DNA from: an uncultured Flavobacteriaceae bacterium
GTDB lineage: Bacteria > Bacteroidota > Bacteroidia > Flavobacteriales > Flavobacteriaceae
Length of the DNA: 64,000 nt
Reading direction: 5' to 3'
Assembly (NCBI GenBank): GCA_943842625.1
Contig: CALTCK010000001.1
Location: forward strand, 124,001 to 188,000
The position numbers and the translations under genes are program-made. Positions within the stretch are counted from its first letter, which is position 1; every line of letters begins with the position of its first letter. The notes below the pieces were generated by a model. That model ran no database searches and was not told the DNA's origin. It saw only the letters and a program-made list of their open reading frames with translations. Below are positions 8,812 to 18,826 of the stretch, piece by piece.

Positions 8812-11448
8812 TTATTTTTTTGACTTTAAGGTTGTCTTTGGAAGTAACATCCTTTTGATTTCGTTGAGTTTCATTAAGGCCTCAACTGGAGTTAACGTAT
8901 CGATATTGATATTTAAAATTTCATCTCGTATTTCTTCTAAAAGCGGATCGTCCAGATTAAAAAAACTAAGTTGCATTTTATCTTCCGCTATCGTTTTCAT
9001 TTCATTAGTAAGTTCTTTTGATGAATGAGATTTTTCTAACCTTCTTAATATTTTATTTGCTCTATCTAAAACAGCCTTAGGCATACCTGCCATTTTTGCA
9101 ACATGAATACCAAAACTATGATGCGAACCACCCGGAACTAATTTTCTTAAAAATAGAACAGTCTCTTTCAACTCTTTTACTGAAACATTATAGTTTTTTA
9201 CCCTATCAAATGTTTCCGTCATTTCATTTAACTCATGATAATGTGTAGCGAATAATGTTTTTGCTCTGGAAGGGTGCTCATGTAAATATTCGCTGATTGC
9301 CCAGGCAATAGATATCCCGTCATAAGTACTGGTTCCTCGACCAATTTCATCTAACAAAACCAAGCTTCGCTCGGAAATATTATTTAAAATACTTGCAGCT
9401 TCATTCATTTCTACCATAAATGTTGATTCTCCCATCGAAATATTATCGCTCGCACCCACTCTTGTAAATATTTTATCTACTACTCCTAGCCGAGCTTCTT
9501 TTGCAGGGACAAAACTTCCTATTTGAGCTAGTAAAACAATCAATGCTGTTTGCCTCAAAATTGCAGATTTACCACTCATATTAGGGCCGGTAATCATTAT
9601 AATCTGCTGCATCTCTCTATCTAAATAAACATCATTAGGTATAAAAGATTGATCGGCAGAAAGTTGTTTTTCTATCACGGGATGTCTTCCTTCTTTAATA
9701 TCAATTTCAAAGGATTCATCTAATAATGGACGGGTATAGTTAGCCTCGATTGCTAAGGAAGCGAAAGAACATAAACAATCTAATTTTCCAATTAATTGGG
9801 CATTTTGTTGTACTTGACCAATAAATTGTAACATCCATTCTATCAGTTTGTTAAAAACCTCTGATTCTAAAAAAGCAATTTTTTCTTCAGCACCTAGTAT
9901 TTTTGCTTCATATTCTTTTAATTCTTCGGTAATATACCGTTCTGCATTCACTAGTGTTTGTTTTCGGATCCACTCTTCTGGAACTTTATCCTTATGTGTA
10001 TTTCTAACCTCTATATAATATCCAAATACGTTGTTGGAAGCAATTTTTAGAGAGTTGATACCCGTTCGATCCGTTTCTCTTTCCAACATTTCATTTAAAT
10101 AATCTTTTCCTCCTTTTGCGATAGATCTAAGTTCGTCAAGTTCTTCTGAAACCCCCTCAGCTATGGCATTTCCTTTTTGTATTAATACCGGAGCATCCTC
10201 ATTTAGAGTGTTGGTAATTTTCTCTCTTAATAATTTGCAATCTTGTAAGTTTTCACCAATTGTTTTGATCGCATTATTTTTAGCATTTTCTGCCTCTTTT
10301 TTGATCGGGAGAATCGCTTCTAAAGAATTTTTTAGTTGAACCACTTCTCTTGGGCTTACTTTTCCTGTAGCTACTTTAGATATTAATCGCTCTATATCGC
10401 CAATACATTTAATATTGGTTTGTATAGCTGTTAGTATCGGTTGTTTGTTTAACAAATAGCTTACGACCTCGTGCCTATTTATAATTTTACTTTTATTCTT
10501 TAGAGGTAAAGCAACCCAACGTTTTAATAACCTACCTCCCATAGGAGATATCGTTTTATCTATAACGTCTAATAAGGTGACTGCATTTTGAGACGAAGTA
10601 TGATAAAGCTCAAGATTACCAATAGTAAATCGATCCATCCAAACATATTCATTCTCCGCGATCCGAGCTATTTTGGTAATGTGCTGTAATTTATCATGTC
10701 TAGTTTCTGACAAATAATGTAAGGCTGCGCCAGCAGCGATAATCCCAGATGGTAAAAGATCCACTCCAAACCCTTTTAACGAAGTGGTATTAAATTGTTT
10801 ATTCAAGACTTCTTCAGCATAATCACTTTGAAAAACCCAATCCTCTAAATAAAAAACATGATGGTGAGCTCCAAACACTTCCGCAAATAGTTTTCTTTTT
10901 TGTTTCGAAAAAAGTATCTCAGATGGATTAAAGTTTTGGATTAACTTATCGATATAATCAATATTTCCTTGGGATATTAAAAATTCTCCCGTAGAAACAT
11001 CTAAAAAAGAAATCCCAATTTCATCCTTCTTTTTTTTAGCGCTATTAAAATGGATCGCTGCTAAAAAATTATTTGATTTGGATTTTAGGATATCATCATT
11101 TAAAGCCACTCCTGGAGTCACTAATTCAGTAACCCCTCTTTTTACAATCTTTTTAGTTTGCTTTGGGTCTTCTAATTGATCACAGATTGCTACTCGACAA
11201 CCCGCCATTACTAATTTTGGCAAATAGGTATTTAGAGAATGATGCGGAAATCCAGCTAATTCTATTTTTTCGCCATCGCCGCCATTATTCCGCGCCGTTA
11301 ACGTAATATTTAATATACCTGCAGAACGTATGGCATCTTCTCCAAAGGTTTCGTAAAAGTCGCCCACTCTAAATAACAATAATGCATCAGGATGCTTAGC
11401 TTTTATGCTATTGTATTGTTTCATTAAAGGAGTTTCTTTTTTTGCCAT
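8812..11448 (-). CDS. mutS: DNA mismatch repair protein MutS
   Basis: The 878-residue protein is full length for MutS. The mismatch-binding Phe-X-Glu wedge is visible in [10 protein letters not shown] near residue 31. The ATPase domain has Walker A GPNMSGKS near 622, the MutS signature region with STFMVEMNE and Walker [17 protein letters not shown], and a helix-turn-helix end with [15 protein letters not shown]. It recognises mispairs and small loops and recruits MutL. The gene is monocistronic, convergent with the glycosyltransferase cluster and divergent from the methyltransferase at 11586. Nothing suggests loss of function, so a hypermutator explanation for the frameshifts further right gets no support from this gene. 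Confidence 0.98.
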   Translation of the reverse strand: MAKKETPLMKQYNSIKAKHPDALLLFRVGDFYETFGEDAIRSAGILNITLTARNNGGDGEKIELAGFPHHSLNTYLPKLVMAGCRVAICDQLEDPKQTKKIVKRGVTELVTPGVALNDDILKSKSNNFLAAIHFNSAKKKKDEIGISFLDVSTGEFLISQGNIDYIDKLIQNFNPSEILFSKQKRKLFAEVFGAHHHVFYLEDWVFQSDYAEEVLNKQFNTTSLKGFGVDLLPSGIIAAGAALHYLSETRHDKLQHITKIARIAENEYVWMDRFTIGNLELYHTSSQNAVTLLDVIDKTISPMGGRLLKRWVALPLKNKSKIINRHEVVSYLLNKQPILTAIQTNIKCIGDIERLISKVATGKVSPREVVQLKNSLEAILPIKKEAENAKNNAIKTIGENLQDCKLLREKITNTLNEDAPVLIQKGNAIAEGVSEELDELRSIAKGGKDYLNEMLERETDRTGINSLKIASNNVFGYYIEVRNTHKDKVPEEWIRKQTLVNAERYITEELKEYEAKILGAEEKIAFLESEVFNKLIEWMLQFIGQVQQNAQLIGKLDCLCSFASLAIEANYTRPLLDESFEIDIKEGRHPVIEKQLSADQSFIPNDVYLDREMQQIIMITGPNMSGKSAILRQTALIVLLAQIGSFVPAKEARLGVVDKIFTRVGASDNISMGESTFMVEMNEAASILNNISERSLVLLDEIGRGTSTYDGISIAWAISEYLHEHPSRAKTLFATHYHELNEMTETFDRVKNYNVSVKELKETVLFLRKLVPGGSHHSFGIHVAKMAGMPKAVLDRANKILRRLEKSHSSKELTNEMKTIAEDKMQLSFFNLDDPLLEEIRDEILNINIDTLTPVEALMKLNEIKRMLLPKTTLKSKK

Positions 11449-11573
11449 AACTTGGATAGATAATAAGCTAAAGTAAAGAAATCTTATTTTATTTGAAACG
11501 CTTTATGATTGAATTCATTTCTTTTATCAACAATATTTCTATTAAATAATTCCAATTATGTAGGATATAAAAT

Positions 11574-11581
11574 TATTTTTG
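11574..11581 (+). promoter_or_regulatory. -7 element directly before the TrmH-family gene
   Basis: TATTTTTG fits TAnnTTTG and ends only four bases before the ATG at 11586. If used, transcription would begin at or next to the start codon, giving a nearly leaderless mRNA. No TTG at -33 was found. Confidence 0.35.
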
Positions 11582-11585
11582 TGTC

Positions 11586-12122
11586 ATGAAGAACCGAAAA
11601 TTAAAAAATAGCGAACTAAATAGAATAAACAATATCGAATTTAAATCTTCAAAAAAAACTCCTTTAATTGTTATTCTGGACAACATTAGAAGTTTGAATA
11701 ATATCGGTTCCGTTTTTCGTACCTCAGATGCGTTTTTAATTGAAAAGATTTACCTCTGTGGTATCACTGCAAAACCACCCCATAAAGATATTCATAAAAC
11801 TGCTTTAGGTGCTACCGATAGTGTTGAATGGGAATATGTTGACGACACTTTAGCTTTGATTCTCCAATTAAAATCTGAGGGTACAGCTGTTGTAAGTATT
11901 GAACAAGCTGAGGAATCTGTATCGCTTGAAGAGTTTAAAACCCAACCCAACACTACCTATGCTATTGTTTTTGGAAACGAAGTAAAAGGAGTTGCACAGG
12001 AAGTTGTTTCTGCAAGCGATTATATCGTTGAGATTCCTCAATACGGCACGAAACATTCATTAAATATTTCAGTAAGTTGTGGTCTTGTTATTTGGGATTT
12101 GTTTATGAAATTAAAAGCCTAA
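11586..12122 (+). CDS. SpoU/TrmH-family RNA 2'-O-methyltransferase
   Basis: This 178-residue protein has the three SPOUT motifs of the TrmH family: NIRSLNNIGSVFRTSDAF at about 35-52, FGNEVKGV near 130 and a C-terminal HSLNISVSCGLVIWD that forms the deep trefoil knot binding S-adenosylmethionine. The arginine of motif 1 and the serine/asparagine of motif 3 are present. It methylates a ribose 2'-hydroxyl in tRNA or rRNA, but which position cannot be told from sequence. It lacks the N-terminal substrate-binding domain of RlmB-type members. It stands alone between divergent mutS and convergent folK. Confidence 0.92.
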   Translation: MKNRKLKNSELNRINNIEFKSSKKTPLIVILDNIRSLNNIGSVFRTSDAFLIEKIYLCGITAKPPHKDIHKTALGATDSVEWEYVDDTLALILQLKSEGTAVVSIEQAEESVSLEEFKTQPNTTYAIVFGNEVKGVAQEVVSASDYIVEIPQYGTKHSLNISVSCGLVIWDLFMKLKA

Positions 12123-12134
12123 ATTTTTATTGAG

Positions 12135-13262
12135 CTAACTGGCTATTTCTTTTAAAATAGATAGGTAATCTTCTCTATTATTTACAAAGTCTAAATTTGA
12201 AATATCAATAATTTTAATTTTATCTGAAGCTTGGCTTCTAATAAACTCGATATAACCTTCATTTATTTTTTGTAAATAATTCGCTTCTATATCTTGCTCA
12301 AAATCACGGCCTCTTTTTTTTATATTCTCTAATAATCGTTCGGTGTTTTGATATAGATAAACATACATGTCAGGGTTAGGAAGCTCTTTATGCATGATAT
12401 AAAATAATTTTTTATAAAGGGTATATTCCTCCTCTTGTAGCGTTATTTTTGCAAATATTAACGATTTGTAACCATCATAATCTCCAATAACATTTTCTTT
12501 AAACAAGTCGTATTGAGTCAGATCATCCAAAAGCTGCTGGTAACGATCTGCCAAAAAAGACATCTCCAAAGGAAAAGCAAATCGAGATGGGTCCTCATAA
12601 AATTTGGGCAAAAAAGGATTTTCTTTAAATCGCTCCAATATTAATTTAGCATTAAAGTCTTTAGCCATTTGTGTGGCCAAACTCGTTTTTCCTGCACCTA
12701 TATTTCCTTCAATCGCAATATACCTGTGGTTAGATATGTCAAAATCTATTATCGGATTTTTTAATTGTTGCGTTAATTCAATAAGTGCATCAGTATCATT
12801 TGTCACCTCATGCAAGAGCTCTATACGCTTATTTAATTCTGGATGAATAAAATCCGGGGCAATACATTTAAGAGGCTCTAAAACAAAGTTACGGTTTGGT
12901 ATCTCAGGATGCGGTATTGTTAAATTTTCTTTACATATAAGCTGGTCATCAAAAAACAAGATATCAATATCGATAGGTCTTGCAGTATAACCTTCATTTA
13001 TATTTCTAATTCTTCCTATTTTTTGCTCAATGGAAAGTATAGTTTCTAATAATTTTTCGGCCGGCAAATTGGTTTCCAGTTTCAACACACAATTTAAAAA
13101 ATCAGCACTTTCAAATCCCTTAGAGGGGGTCTGAAAGACAGGTGAAATAGTGATAATCGAACCTACCCTTTCAAATACAGCATCAACTGCTTCTTGTAAA
13201 TAGTCAAATTTATTACCTAAGTTGCTCCCTAATGAAAGATATATATTATGCTGTGATTTAAT
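12135..13262 (-). CDS. folK: FolK (HPPK) fused to deoxynucleoside kinase
   Basis: Two enzymes in one chain. The N-terminal 160 residues are HPPK, which pyrophosphorylates 6-hydroxymethyl-dihydropterin in folate synthesis: YLSLGSNLGN, KGFESADFLN, RPIDIDILFFD, RNFVLEPL. From about residue 180 follows a deoxyadenosine/deoxyguanosine kinase with P-loop GNIGAGKTSLA, the ERF segment and a DRYQQLL motif. This fusion is typical of Bacteroidota. An internal TTG at 13088 would remove the first third of HPPK, including its SLGSN motif. Homology continues upstream to KSQHNIYLSLGSN, but that stretch back to the in-frame stop has no ATG, GTG or TTG. The residue before KSQH is coded by ATT (13262-13260), which I take as the start; a G-to-T error at an ATG is equally possible. 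Confidence 0.9.
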   Translation of the reverse strand: MKSQHNIYLSLGSNLGNKFDYLQEAVDAVFERVGSIITISPVFQTPSKGFESADFLNCVLKLETNLPAEKLLETILSIEQKIGRIRNINEGYTARPIDIDILFFDDQLICKENLTIPHPEIPNRNFVLEPLKCIAPDFIHPELNKRIELLHEVTNDTDALIELTQQLKNPIIDFDISNHRYIAIEGNIGAGKTSLATQMAKDFNAKLILERFKENPFLPKFYEDPSRFAFPLEMSFLADRYQQLLDDLTQYDLFKENVIGDYDGYKSLIFAKITLQEEEYTLYKKLFYIMHKELPNPDMYVYLYQNTERLLENIKKRGRDFEQDIEANYLQKINEGYIEFIRSQASDKIKIIDISNLDFVNNREDYLSILKEIAS

Positions 13263-13336
13263 TAAATTAATTTTTAAGACTGAACAACGAAATTAAGTAA
13301 AAGCTTTTTAAGTATCTTTAAAAAAATTAAAATCTT

Positions 13337-14029
13337 GTGTCAAAACTCAGTGTAAAAGATCAACTTTTTGCTCAAAAAATTTATCTCATCTTAGGGGCCT
13401 TGTTTGTTGCTTCTTTAGTGGCGTCTAATTTAATTTTTCAGAAATTTTTTTATTGGGACTTTTTTGGCCTGTACACTTTCGAAATATCTGTTGGAATTTT
13501 ACCCTATCCTATTACCTTTCTAATTACTGACATTATCAGTGAAGTTTATGGAAAAAGAAAAGCAAATCAAATTGTAACAATTGGTATTTTCGCTTCTTTT
13601 TTTTCAATGTTAATTGTATTTGTATCAGGAATAGTTCCTGCTACAGACTGGAGTCCTGTTAGCGACACTCTTTTTAATAAAGTATTTGGAGCTACAGCAA
13701 TTGCCGTTTTAGCATCGATGTTGGCCTATTTATTTGCGCAATACATCGATATTCAACTATTTCACTTTTGGAAACGACTAACCAAAGGCAAGCATCTCTG
13801 GTTAAGAAATAATTTTTCAACTTTTCTTTCTCAATTTGTAGATACTTTTACCGTACTAATTTTACTTTGTAGCTTCGGGAAAATTGAATGGAAATTATTT
13901 TCGTCACTATTGTTAAGTGGTTTTTTATTTAAAGTATTGATTGCAGCATTAGACACTCCTTTATTATACCTAGCTGTCTATGCATTTCGGAATCGATTTG
14001 GTTTAGCAATGGGAGAAGAAATAGAATAA
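13337..14029 (+). CDS. Queuosine precursor transporter, VUT/YhhQ family
   Basis: A 230-residue membrane protein with six to seven helices and a GTG start. The family signature is the loop with GILPYPITFLITDIISEVYG followed by RKANQIV, plus DTPLLYLAVYAF at the C-terminus. YhhQ-type ECF-like proteins import 7-cyano-7-deazaguanine or related queuosine precursors. QueG, which carries out the last queuosine step, is encoded further right at 60179, consistent with queuosine-modified tRNAs in this organism. It is divergent from folK and convergent with the DUF2797 gene three bases away. Confidence 0.9.
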   Translation: MSKLSVKDQLFAQKIYLILGALFVASLVASNLIFQKFFYWDFFGLYTFEISVGILPYPITFLITDIISEVYGKRKANQIVTIGIFASFFSMLIVFVSGIVPATDWSPVSDTLFNKVFGATAIAVLASMLAYLFAQYIDIQLFHFWKRLTKGKHLWLRNNFSTFLSQFVDTFTVLILLCSFGKIEWKLFSSLLLSGFLFKVLIAALDTPLLYLAVYAFRNRFGLAMGEEIE

Positions 14030-14032
14030 ATT

Positions 14033-14827
14033 CTAATTAATCGTAATTGAAACAACATATCCTTCGTTACTTCTTATATTAAAAATAGTTTGATCTTCAA
14101 AAATTAAATATTGGCCTTTAATTCCCTTTAATACTCCTTCAAAATGTGGTGTTTTAACTAGATTTAAACTCTTTGGCTTTTCAGGATATTGTTTAACTGG
14201 AAAATCCATATGTGTTTCTTTATTGTTTTCGATAAAATAAGACATCGCCTCTGTTGGAATATACTTTTTTAATTTATCGCGCCATTCCGTTAAATTTTGA
14301 TCTGTAATTTTATTGGTAATCATACTTCTCCAATTGGTTTTGTCGCCTACATAATTTTTTAGTGCCACTTCGGTAATACCAGCTAAATATCGGTTAGGGA
14401 CCTCGACAATTTCAATAGCTTCATGTGCTCCTTGATCGATCCATCGTGTGGGAACTTGTGTTTTTCGAGTTACCCCAACCTTTATAGTACTACTATTGGC
14501 CAGATAAACAATATGTGGTTTTAGCTGGACCTTTTTTTCATATTCTAGATCTCGATCTTCAATATTTAAGTGCGCTTTACTTAACTCAGGGTGCATGATC
14601 CAGTCTGCTGCCTGAGGAATTTCAAAAAAACAATCATAGCAAAAACCTTGGCGATAAATTTTTTTTTCTTTTTCGCAGTTTAAACATTGACACCCTATAA
14701 AACTTATTTTTACTTTTTTATCAAGTAATTGATTGACATTTAGGAAATCATCCTTGAATACTAAATAGTATTGAATAGGAGTGCCTAATTCTGTTTTCAT
14801 TTTTGTGAGTACACCTTGATAATTCAT
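14033..14827 (-). CDS. DUF2797 family protein with zinc-finger-like cysteines
   Basis: A 264-residue protein of the DUF2797 family. Residues 45-67 carry four cysteines (CQCLNC and CYDC) that could hold a zinc ion. The central region has HIVYLANSSTIKVGVTR and PTRWIDQGA, segments reminiscent of a GIY-YIG nuclease fold that several DUF2797 proteins share; WIDQGA is strongly conserved in the family. The biochemical role is unknown. It is divergent from the GH3-like gene and ends three bases from the transporter gene. Confidence 0.85.
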   Translation of the reverse strand: MNYQGVLTKMKTELGTPIQYYLVFKDDFLNVNQLLDKKVKISFIGCQCLNCEKEKKIYRQGFCYDCFFEIPQAADWIMHPELSKAHLNIEDRDLEYEKKVQLKPHIVYLANSSTIKVGVTRKTQVPTRWIDQGAHEAIEIVEVPNRYLAGITEVALKNYVGDKTNWRSMITNKITDQNLTEWRDKLKKYIPTEAMSYFIENNKETHMDFPVKQYPEKPKSLNLVKTPHFEGVLKGIKGQYLIFEDQTIFNIRSNEGYVVSITIN

Positions 14828-14872
14828 CTAAATAATTTGATTATTTTTATAACGTAAATATACTGTATAATA

Positions 14873-16384
14873 ATGCCCTTACCAATAGTAAATTCGATCG
14901 CCTCTTGGTTTTTAAAAAAAAGAATACATCAAATAGATTTATTTCTAAAGTATCCTATTGATGTTCAAGATGAACTCTTAAAGGGATTGATTCATAAAGC
15001 AAAATCTACTGAAATTGGAAAACAGTATGATTTTAAAAGTATAAATAATTATCTCGATTTTACTGAAAGAGTACCGGTTACCAGCTATGAAGACAATCAA
15101 TCTTTATATGAAAGAGCTCGTAAAGGGGAGAGTAATATTTTTTGGCCAAGTCCTATAAAGTGGTTTGCTAAATCTAGTGGAACCACTAATGCGAGAAGTA
15201 AGTTTTTACCTGTAAGTCCGGAATCTTTAGAAAATTGTCACTATGCAGCCAGTAAAGACTTATTATGTTTGTATCTGAATAACAATCCGGATTCTGAATT
15301 ATTTGTTGGTAAAAGTTTACGCCTAGGAGGAAGTAAAGAGCTGTATGAAGAAAATGGAACTGTATTCGGTGATCTTTCTGCCATATTAATAGACAATATG
15401 CCTTTTTGGGCAGAGTATAGTAGTACCCCAAGTAATGAAGTTTCATTAATGTCTGATTGGGAAACTAAAATGCAAGCTATTGTAGACGAAACTATAAATG
15501 AAAACGTAACCAGCTTGGTAGGTGTCCCGTCTTGGGTCTTGGTTTTATTAAATAATGTCTTAGAGACTACTCAAAAGAAAAATTTATTTGAAGTTTGGCC
15601 AAATTTGGAGGCTTATTTTCATGGTGGTGTTAATTTTGATCCATACAGAGAGCAATATCAAAAGTTATTACCAAATAATAATTTTAGGTATTACGAAACT
15701 TATAATGCCTCCGAGGGATTTTTTGCCATTCAGGATCGCAATAATAGTAACGAATTACTTTTGATGTTAGATTATGGAATTTTTTATGAATTTATACCGA
15801 TGAATACTTACAATACTTCAAAAGAAAAAGTAATTCCTTTAAGTGAAGTTGAACAAGGTAAAAATTATGCGATTGTTATAACAACCAATGCAGGGTTATG
15901 GCGTTATAAAATAGGAGATACCGTTCGCTTTACTTCCAAATACCCTTATCGGATTAAAGTAACAGGACGAACCAAGCATCACATCAATGTGTTTGGGGAG
16001 GAATTGATTATTGAAAATGCTGAATCTGCGTTGCGAAAGGCTTCAAAATTAACGCATTCTGAAATAGTTGATTATACCGCTGGTCCAATTTTTATGGAAG
16101 GAAAAGAAAAAGGAGCCCATGAATGGATTATTGAGTTTAAGAAACTTCCCGACGACAATTCTACTTTTAATCAATTGTTAGATGCTTTTCTGCAGGAGGC
16201 TAATAGTGACTATGAAGCAAAACGCTATAATAATACCACACTAAATTTCCCAAAAGTCCATATTGCTAGAAAAAATCTATTCAAAGATTGGCTAAAACAA
16301 CATGATAAATTAGGAGGTCAACATAAAATCCCTAGATTATCAAACTCAAGAGATTTTTTAGAAGAATTACTAAAAATTAATTAA
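14873..16384 (+). CDS. GH3-family acyl-acid-amide-synthetase-like protein
   Basis: The 503-residue protein belongs to the GH3 branch of the acyl-adenylate (ANL) superfamily. The phosphate-binding segment is [16 protein letters not shown] near residue 102, the second motif YNASEGFFA near 278 and the hinge region [13 protein letters not shown] near 343. Plant GH3 enzymes join amino acids to jasmonate or auxin; bacterial homologues are common in Bacteroidota and their substrate is unknown. The gene starts at ATG 14873 and overlaps the convergent clpX stop by four bases. Function beyond adenylation of a carboxylate is inference. Confidence 0.9.
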   Translation: MPLPIVNSIASWFLKKRIHQIDLFLKYPIDVQDELLKGLIHKAKSTEIGKQYDFKSINNYLDFTERVPVTSYEDNQSLYERARKGESNIFWPSPIKWFAKSSGTTNARSKFLPVSPESLENCHYAASKDLLCLYLNNNPDSELFVGKSLRLGGSKELYEENGTVFGDLSAILIDNMPFWAEYSSTPSNEVSLMSDWETKMQAIVDETINENVTSLVGVPSWVLVLLNNVLETTQKKNLFEVWPNLEAYFHGGVNFDPYREQYQKLLPNNNFRYYETYNASEGFFAIQDRNNSNELLLMLDYGIFYEFIPMNTYNTSKEKVIPLSEVEQGKNYAIVITTNAGLWRYKIGDTVRFTSKYPYRIKVTGRTKHHINVFGEELIIENAESALRKASKLTHSEIVDYTAGPIFMEGKEKGAHEWIIEFKKLPDDNSTFNQLLDAFLQEANSDYEAKRYNNTTLNFPKVHIARKNLFKDWLKQHDKLGGQHKIPRLSNSRDFLEELLKIN

Positions 16385-17613
16385 GAAACAGCTTTCAACT
16401 TCTTGATCGTAGATTTGTTGAGTTTGCTTTCAACATAAACTCTAGAAACTTCTAGTTTCTTTTCTTTACTATCAGGCAACTCAAACATAGCATCTGTTAA
16501 AACAGCTTCACAAAGCGATCGTAACCCTCGAGCACCTAGTTTATACTCTACCGCTTTTTCTACTATAAAGTCTAAAGCTTCCTCATTAATAGAAAATTCA
16601 ATTTCGTCCATTGCAAACAATTTTTCATATTGTTTGATGATGGCATTTTTAGGTTGCGTTAAAATTGCTCTTAAAGTAGCTGAATCTAAGGGATTCATAT
16701 AGGTTAAAACAGGAAGTCTACCAATAATTTCTGGTATCAAACCAAAATCTTTTAAATCTTTTGGAATGATATATTTTAATAAATTATCTATATCTACAAC
16801 ATCTTCCTGCATGGAGGCACTGAATCCAACTGCTTGGAGATTTAATCGCTTTGAAATTTTACGCTCTATACCACTAAATGCGCCACCAGCTATAAATAAT
16901 ATATTTTCTGTATTGACCTCGATAAACTTTTGATCTGGGTGCTTACGTCCTCCTTTTGGAGGTACATTAACCACAGTTCCTTCTAATAATTTTAATAAAG
17001 CTTGTTGTACTCCTTCTCCACTAACATCCCTAGTAATGGAAGGGTTATCCCCTTTACGGGCAATTTTATCTATTTCATCAATAAATACAATTCCCTTTTG
17101 AGCTTTTTCTAAGTTATAATCTGCAGCTTGCAACAATCGGGTTAAAATACTCTCCACATCTTCTCCTACATAACCTGCCTCTGTTAACACCGTAGCATCA
17201 ACAATAGCTAGAGGTACATTTAACATTTTAGCAATCGTTTTTGCCATTAATGTTTTACCTGTACCGGTTTCACCCACCATGATAATATTACTTTTCTCGA
17301 TCTCTACATCATCTTCCGTATTTTTTTGTAGCAATCTTTTGTAATGATTGTAAACCGCAACGGACATTACTTTTTTTGAATAATTCTGACCAATAATGTA
17401 GGTGTCTAAAAATTCCTTTATTTTTCTAGGCTTTTTCAGCATCAATTCGTCAGTCAATTCATTATTAGATGAATGATTTGATTCCTCTGTAACGATACCG
17501 TGTGCCTGCTCAATACATCGATCACATATATGTGCATCTAATCCCGCTATCAACAGGTTAGTTTCTGGTTTTTTACGACCACAAAATGAACATTCTAATT
17601 CTTCTTTCGACAT
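16381..17613 (-). CDS. clpX: ATP-dependent Clp protease ATP-binding subunit ClpX
   Basis: This 410-residue AAA+ unfoldase has the N-terminal zinc-binding domain (CSFCGRKK and CDRC), Walker A GETGTGKT near residue 114, Walker B VFIDEIDK, the pore motif region with GYVGEDVE, sensor 2 LGARGLR, and the IGF-equivalent ClpP-docking loop in the C-terminal half. It unfolds tagged substrates and feeds them to ClpP. It lies directly downstream of clpP (33 bases), forming the usual clpP-clpX pair. Confidence 0.98.
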   Translation of the reverse strand: MSKEELECSFCGRKKPETNLLIAGLDAHICDRCIEQAHGIVTEESNHSSNNELTDELMLKKPRKIKEFLDTYIIGQNYSKKVMSVAVYNHYKRLLQKNTEDDVEIEKSNIIMVGETGTGKTLMAKTIAKMLNVPLAIVDATVLTEAGYVGEDVESILTRLLQAADYNLEKAQKGIVFIDEIDKIARKGDNPSITRDVSGEGVQQALLKLLEGTVVNVPPKGGRKHPDQKFIEVNTENILFIAGGAFSGIERKISKRLNLQAVGFSASMQEDVVDIDNLLKYIIPKDLKDFGLIPEIIGRLPVLTYMNPLDSATLRAILTQPKNAIIKQYEKLFAMDEIEFSINEEALDFIVEKAVEYKLGARGLRSLCEAVLTDAMFELPDSKEKKLEVSRVYVESKLNKSTIKKLKAVS

Positions 17614-17646
17614 TTTTTAATTCTTAATTTTTCAATTATGCAATCC

Positions 17647-18321
17647 TTATGATCGGGTTAAAATTTCGTCTATCATTCCATATTCTAGGGCTTTGTCTGC
17701 TTTCATCCAATAATCACGATCACTGTCTTCGTAAACTTTATCATATTTTTGTCCTGAATGCTTAGAGATAATTTCGTAGAGTTCTTTTTTTAGTGTAAGA
17801 ATTTCTCTAGCAGTAATTTCAATATCACTCGCTTGTCCTTGAGCGCCTCCAAGAGGTTGGTGTATCATAACTCTAGAATGTGTTAATCCACTTCGTTTTC
17901 CAGGCGCACCAGCACACAATAAAACAGCCCCCATTGAAGCAGCCATTCCAGTACATATGGTAGCTACGTCAGGCTTGATGAACTGCATGGTATCATAAAT
18001 TCCTAGACCTGCATACACCCCACCACCTGGAGAGTTGATATATATTTGAATGTCCTTTGAGGCGTCAGTACTTTCAAGAAATAAAAGCTGCGCTTGAACA
18101 ATATTTGCTATTTGATCATTGATACCGGTTCCTAAAAATATAATACGATCCATCATTAAACGTGAGAACACATCCATTGCCACAGCATTCATTTGTCGTT
18201 CCTCAATAATATTTGGAGTGAAACCCATAGGATTCATACTGCTTGTTATTTGATCGTAATACAAGCTGTTAATTCCTTGGTCTTTAATGGCGAATTTTTT
18301 AAACTCTTTCCCGTAGTTCAT
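17647..18321 (-). CDS. clpP: ATP-dependent Clp protease proteolytic subunit ClpP
   Basis: The 224-residue serine peptidase shows the catalytic triad: Ser in GMAASMGA, His in SRVMIHQP and Asp in the DRDYWM segment. It has the usual Gly-rich INSPGGGVYAG strand and forms the tetradecameric chamber with ClpX. A strong terminator at 18343-18376 separates it from the upstream lipoprotein gene, so clpP-clpX must be transcribed from a promoter between 18322 and about 18345. Confidence 0.97.
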   Translation of the reverse strand: MNYGKEFKKFAIKDQGINSLYYDQITSSMNPMGFTPNIIEERQMNAVAMDVFSRLMMDRIIFLGTGINDQIANIVQAQLLFLESTDASKDIQIYINSPGGGVYAGLGIYDTMQFIKPDVATICTGMAASMGAVLLCAGAPGKRSGLTHSRVMIHQPLGGAQGQASDIEITAREILTLKKELYEIISKHSGQKYDKVYEDSDRDYWMKADKALEYGMIDEILTRS

Positions 18322-18342
18322 AAATTTGATTATTGTTTATTT

Positions 18343-18376
18343 AAAAAAAAAGCGTTGAATTAATATAATTCAACGC
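18343..18376 (-). terminator. Rho-independent terminator of the Cys-rich lipoprotein gene
   Basis: GCGTTGAATT at 18352-18361 pairs perfectly with AATTCAACGC at 18367-18376 around a five-base loop. On the minus strand the stem is followed by a run of nine T (18343-18351). It sits 27 bases after the stop of the gene at 18404-18700. Confidence 0.9.
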
Positions 18377-18403
18377 CATAAATATAATGATTTTTAGACT
18401 TTT

Positions 18404-18700
18404 TTAGGTAAGACACACACAATCTTCTGATATCGTTCCTTCAACACCGTCATTTTCACAAGGGTCACCAATGTTAGCTTCTATTTCTGGACAATCAAAA
18501 TCTGGACCATCTACTAAACATTCGCAATCTTCTGATATAATACCCACAGTACCGTTACCACCATCGTCAACAAAACATTCATCCCCAAAATTAGCCTCTA
18601 GGTCTGGACAATCAAAAGTTTCTTCTTCTTCACAACTTACAAATACAGTAAGACAGATAGCGATCAAGAAAATTAAATAGATTATTTTACTCTTTTTCAT
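18404..18700 (-). CDS. Small lipoprotein with two Cys-rich repeats
   Basis: A 98-residue protein with a lipoprotein signal peptide ending in the lipobox VFVSC (Cys about residue 23). The mature part is two copies of an acidic repeat with shared pattern FDCP-x-LEAN-x-GD-x-C, then G and ISEDC-x-C: the first near residues 29-62, the second near 67-97. The same kind of repeat decorates secreted flavobacterial proteins; four cysteines per repeat suggest disulphide bonds or metal binding. It has its own terminator and stands between tig and clpP. Function unknown; surface or periplasmic anchoring is likely. Confidence 0.8.
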   Translation of the reverse strand: MKKSKIIYLIFLIAICLTVFVSCEEEETFDCPDLEANFGDECFVDDGGNGTVGIISEDCECLVDGPDFDCPEIEANIGDPCENDGVEGTISEDCVCLT

Positions 18701-18767
18701 AAACTTGTTTTTTAAAATTAAAAAAATAACGTTGTTTATTATAAAACAACTTTATTTTTATTTACCC

Positions 18768-18803
18768 TAAAAAAAAAGGTATTGAACTGCAGTTCAATAC
18801 CTT
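18768..18803 (-). terminator. Rho-independent terminator of tig (28-base perfect palindrome)
   Basis: Positions 18776-18803 form a perfect inverted repeat with 14 bases per arm (AAGGTATTGAACTG and its complement) and no loop bases. On the minus strand it is followed by T-rich sequence (about 18768-18775). It lies 23 bases past the tig stop and acts as its terminator. Confidence 0.88.
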
Positions 18804-18826
18804 AATACGCTTCGTATGGTACTAAA

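Noticed and set aside
14873-16384. Recent transfer of a plant GH3 gene
   Set aside because: Base composition matches the neighbours and GH3-like proteins are common in Bacteroidota.
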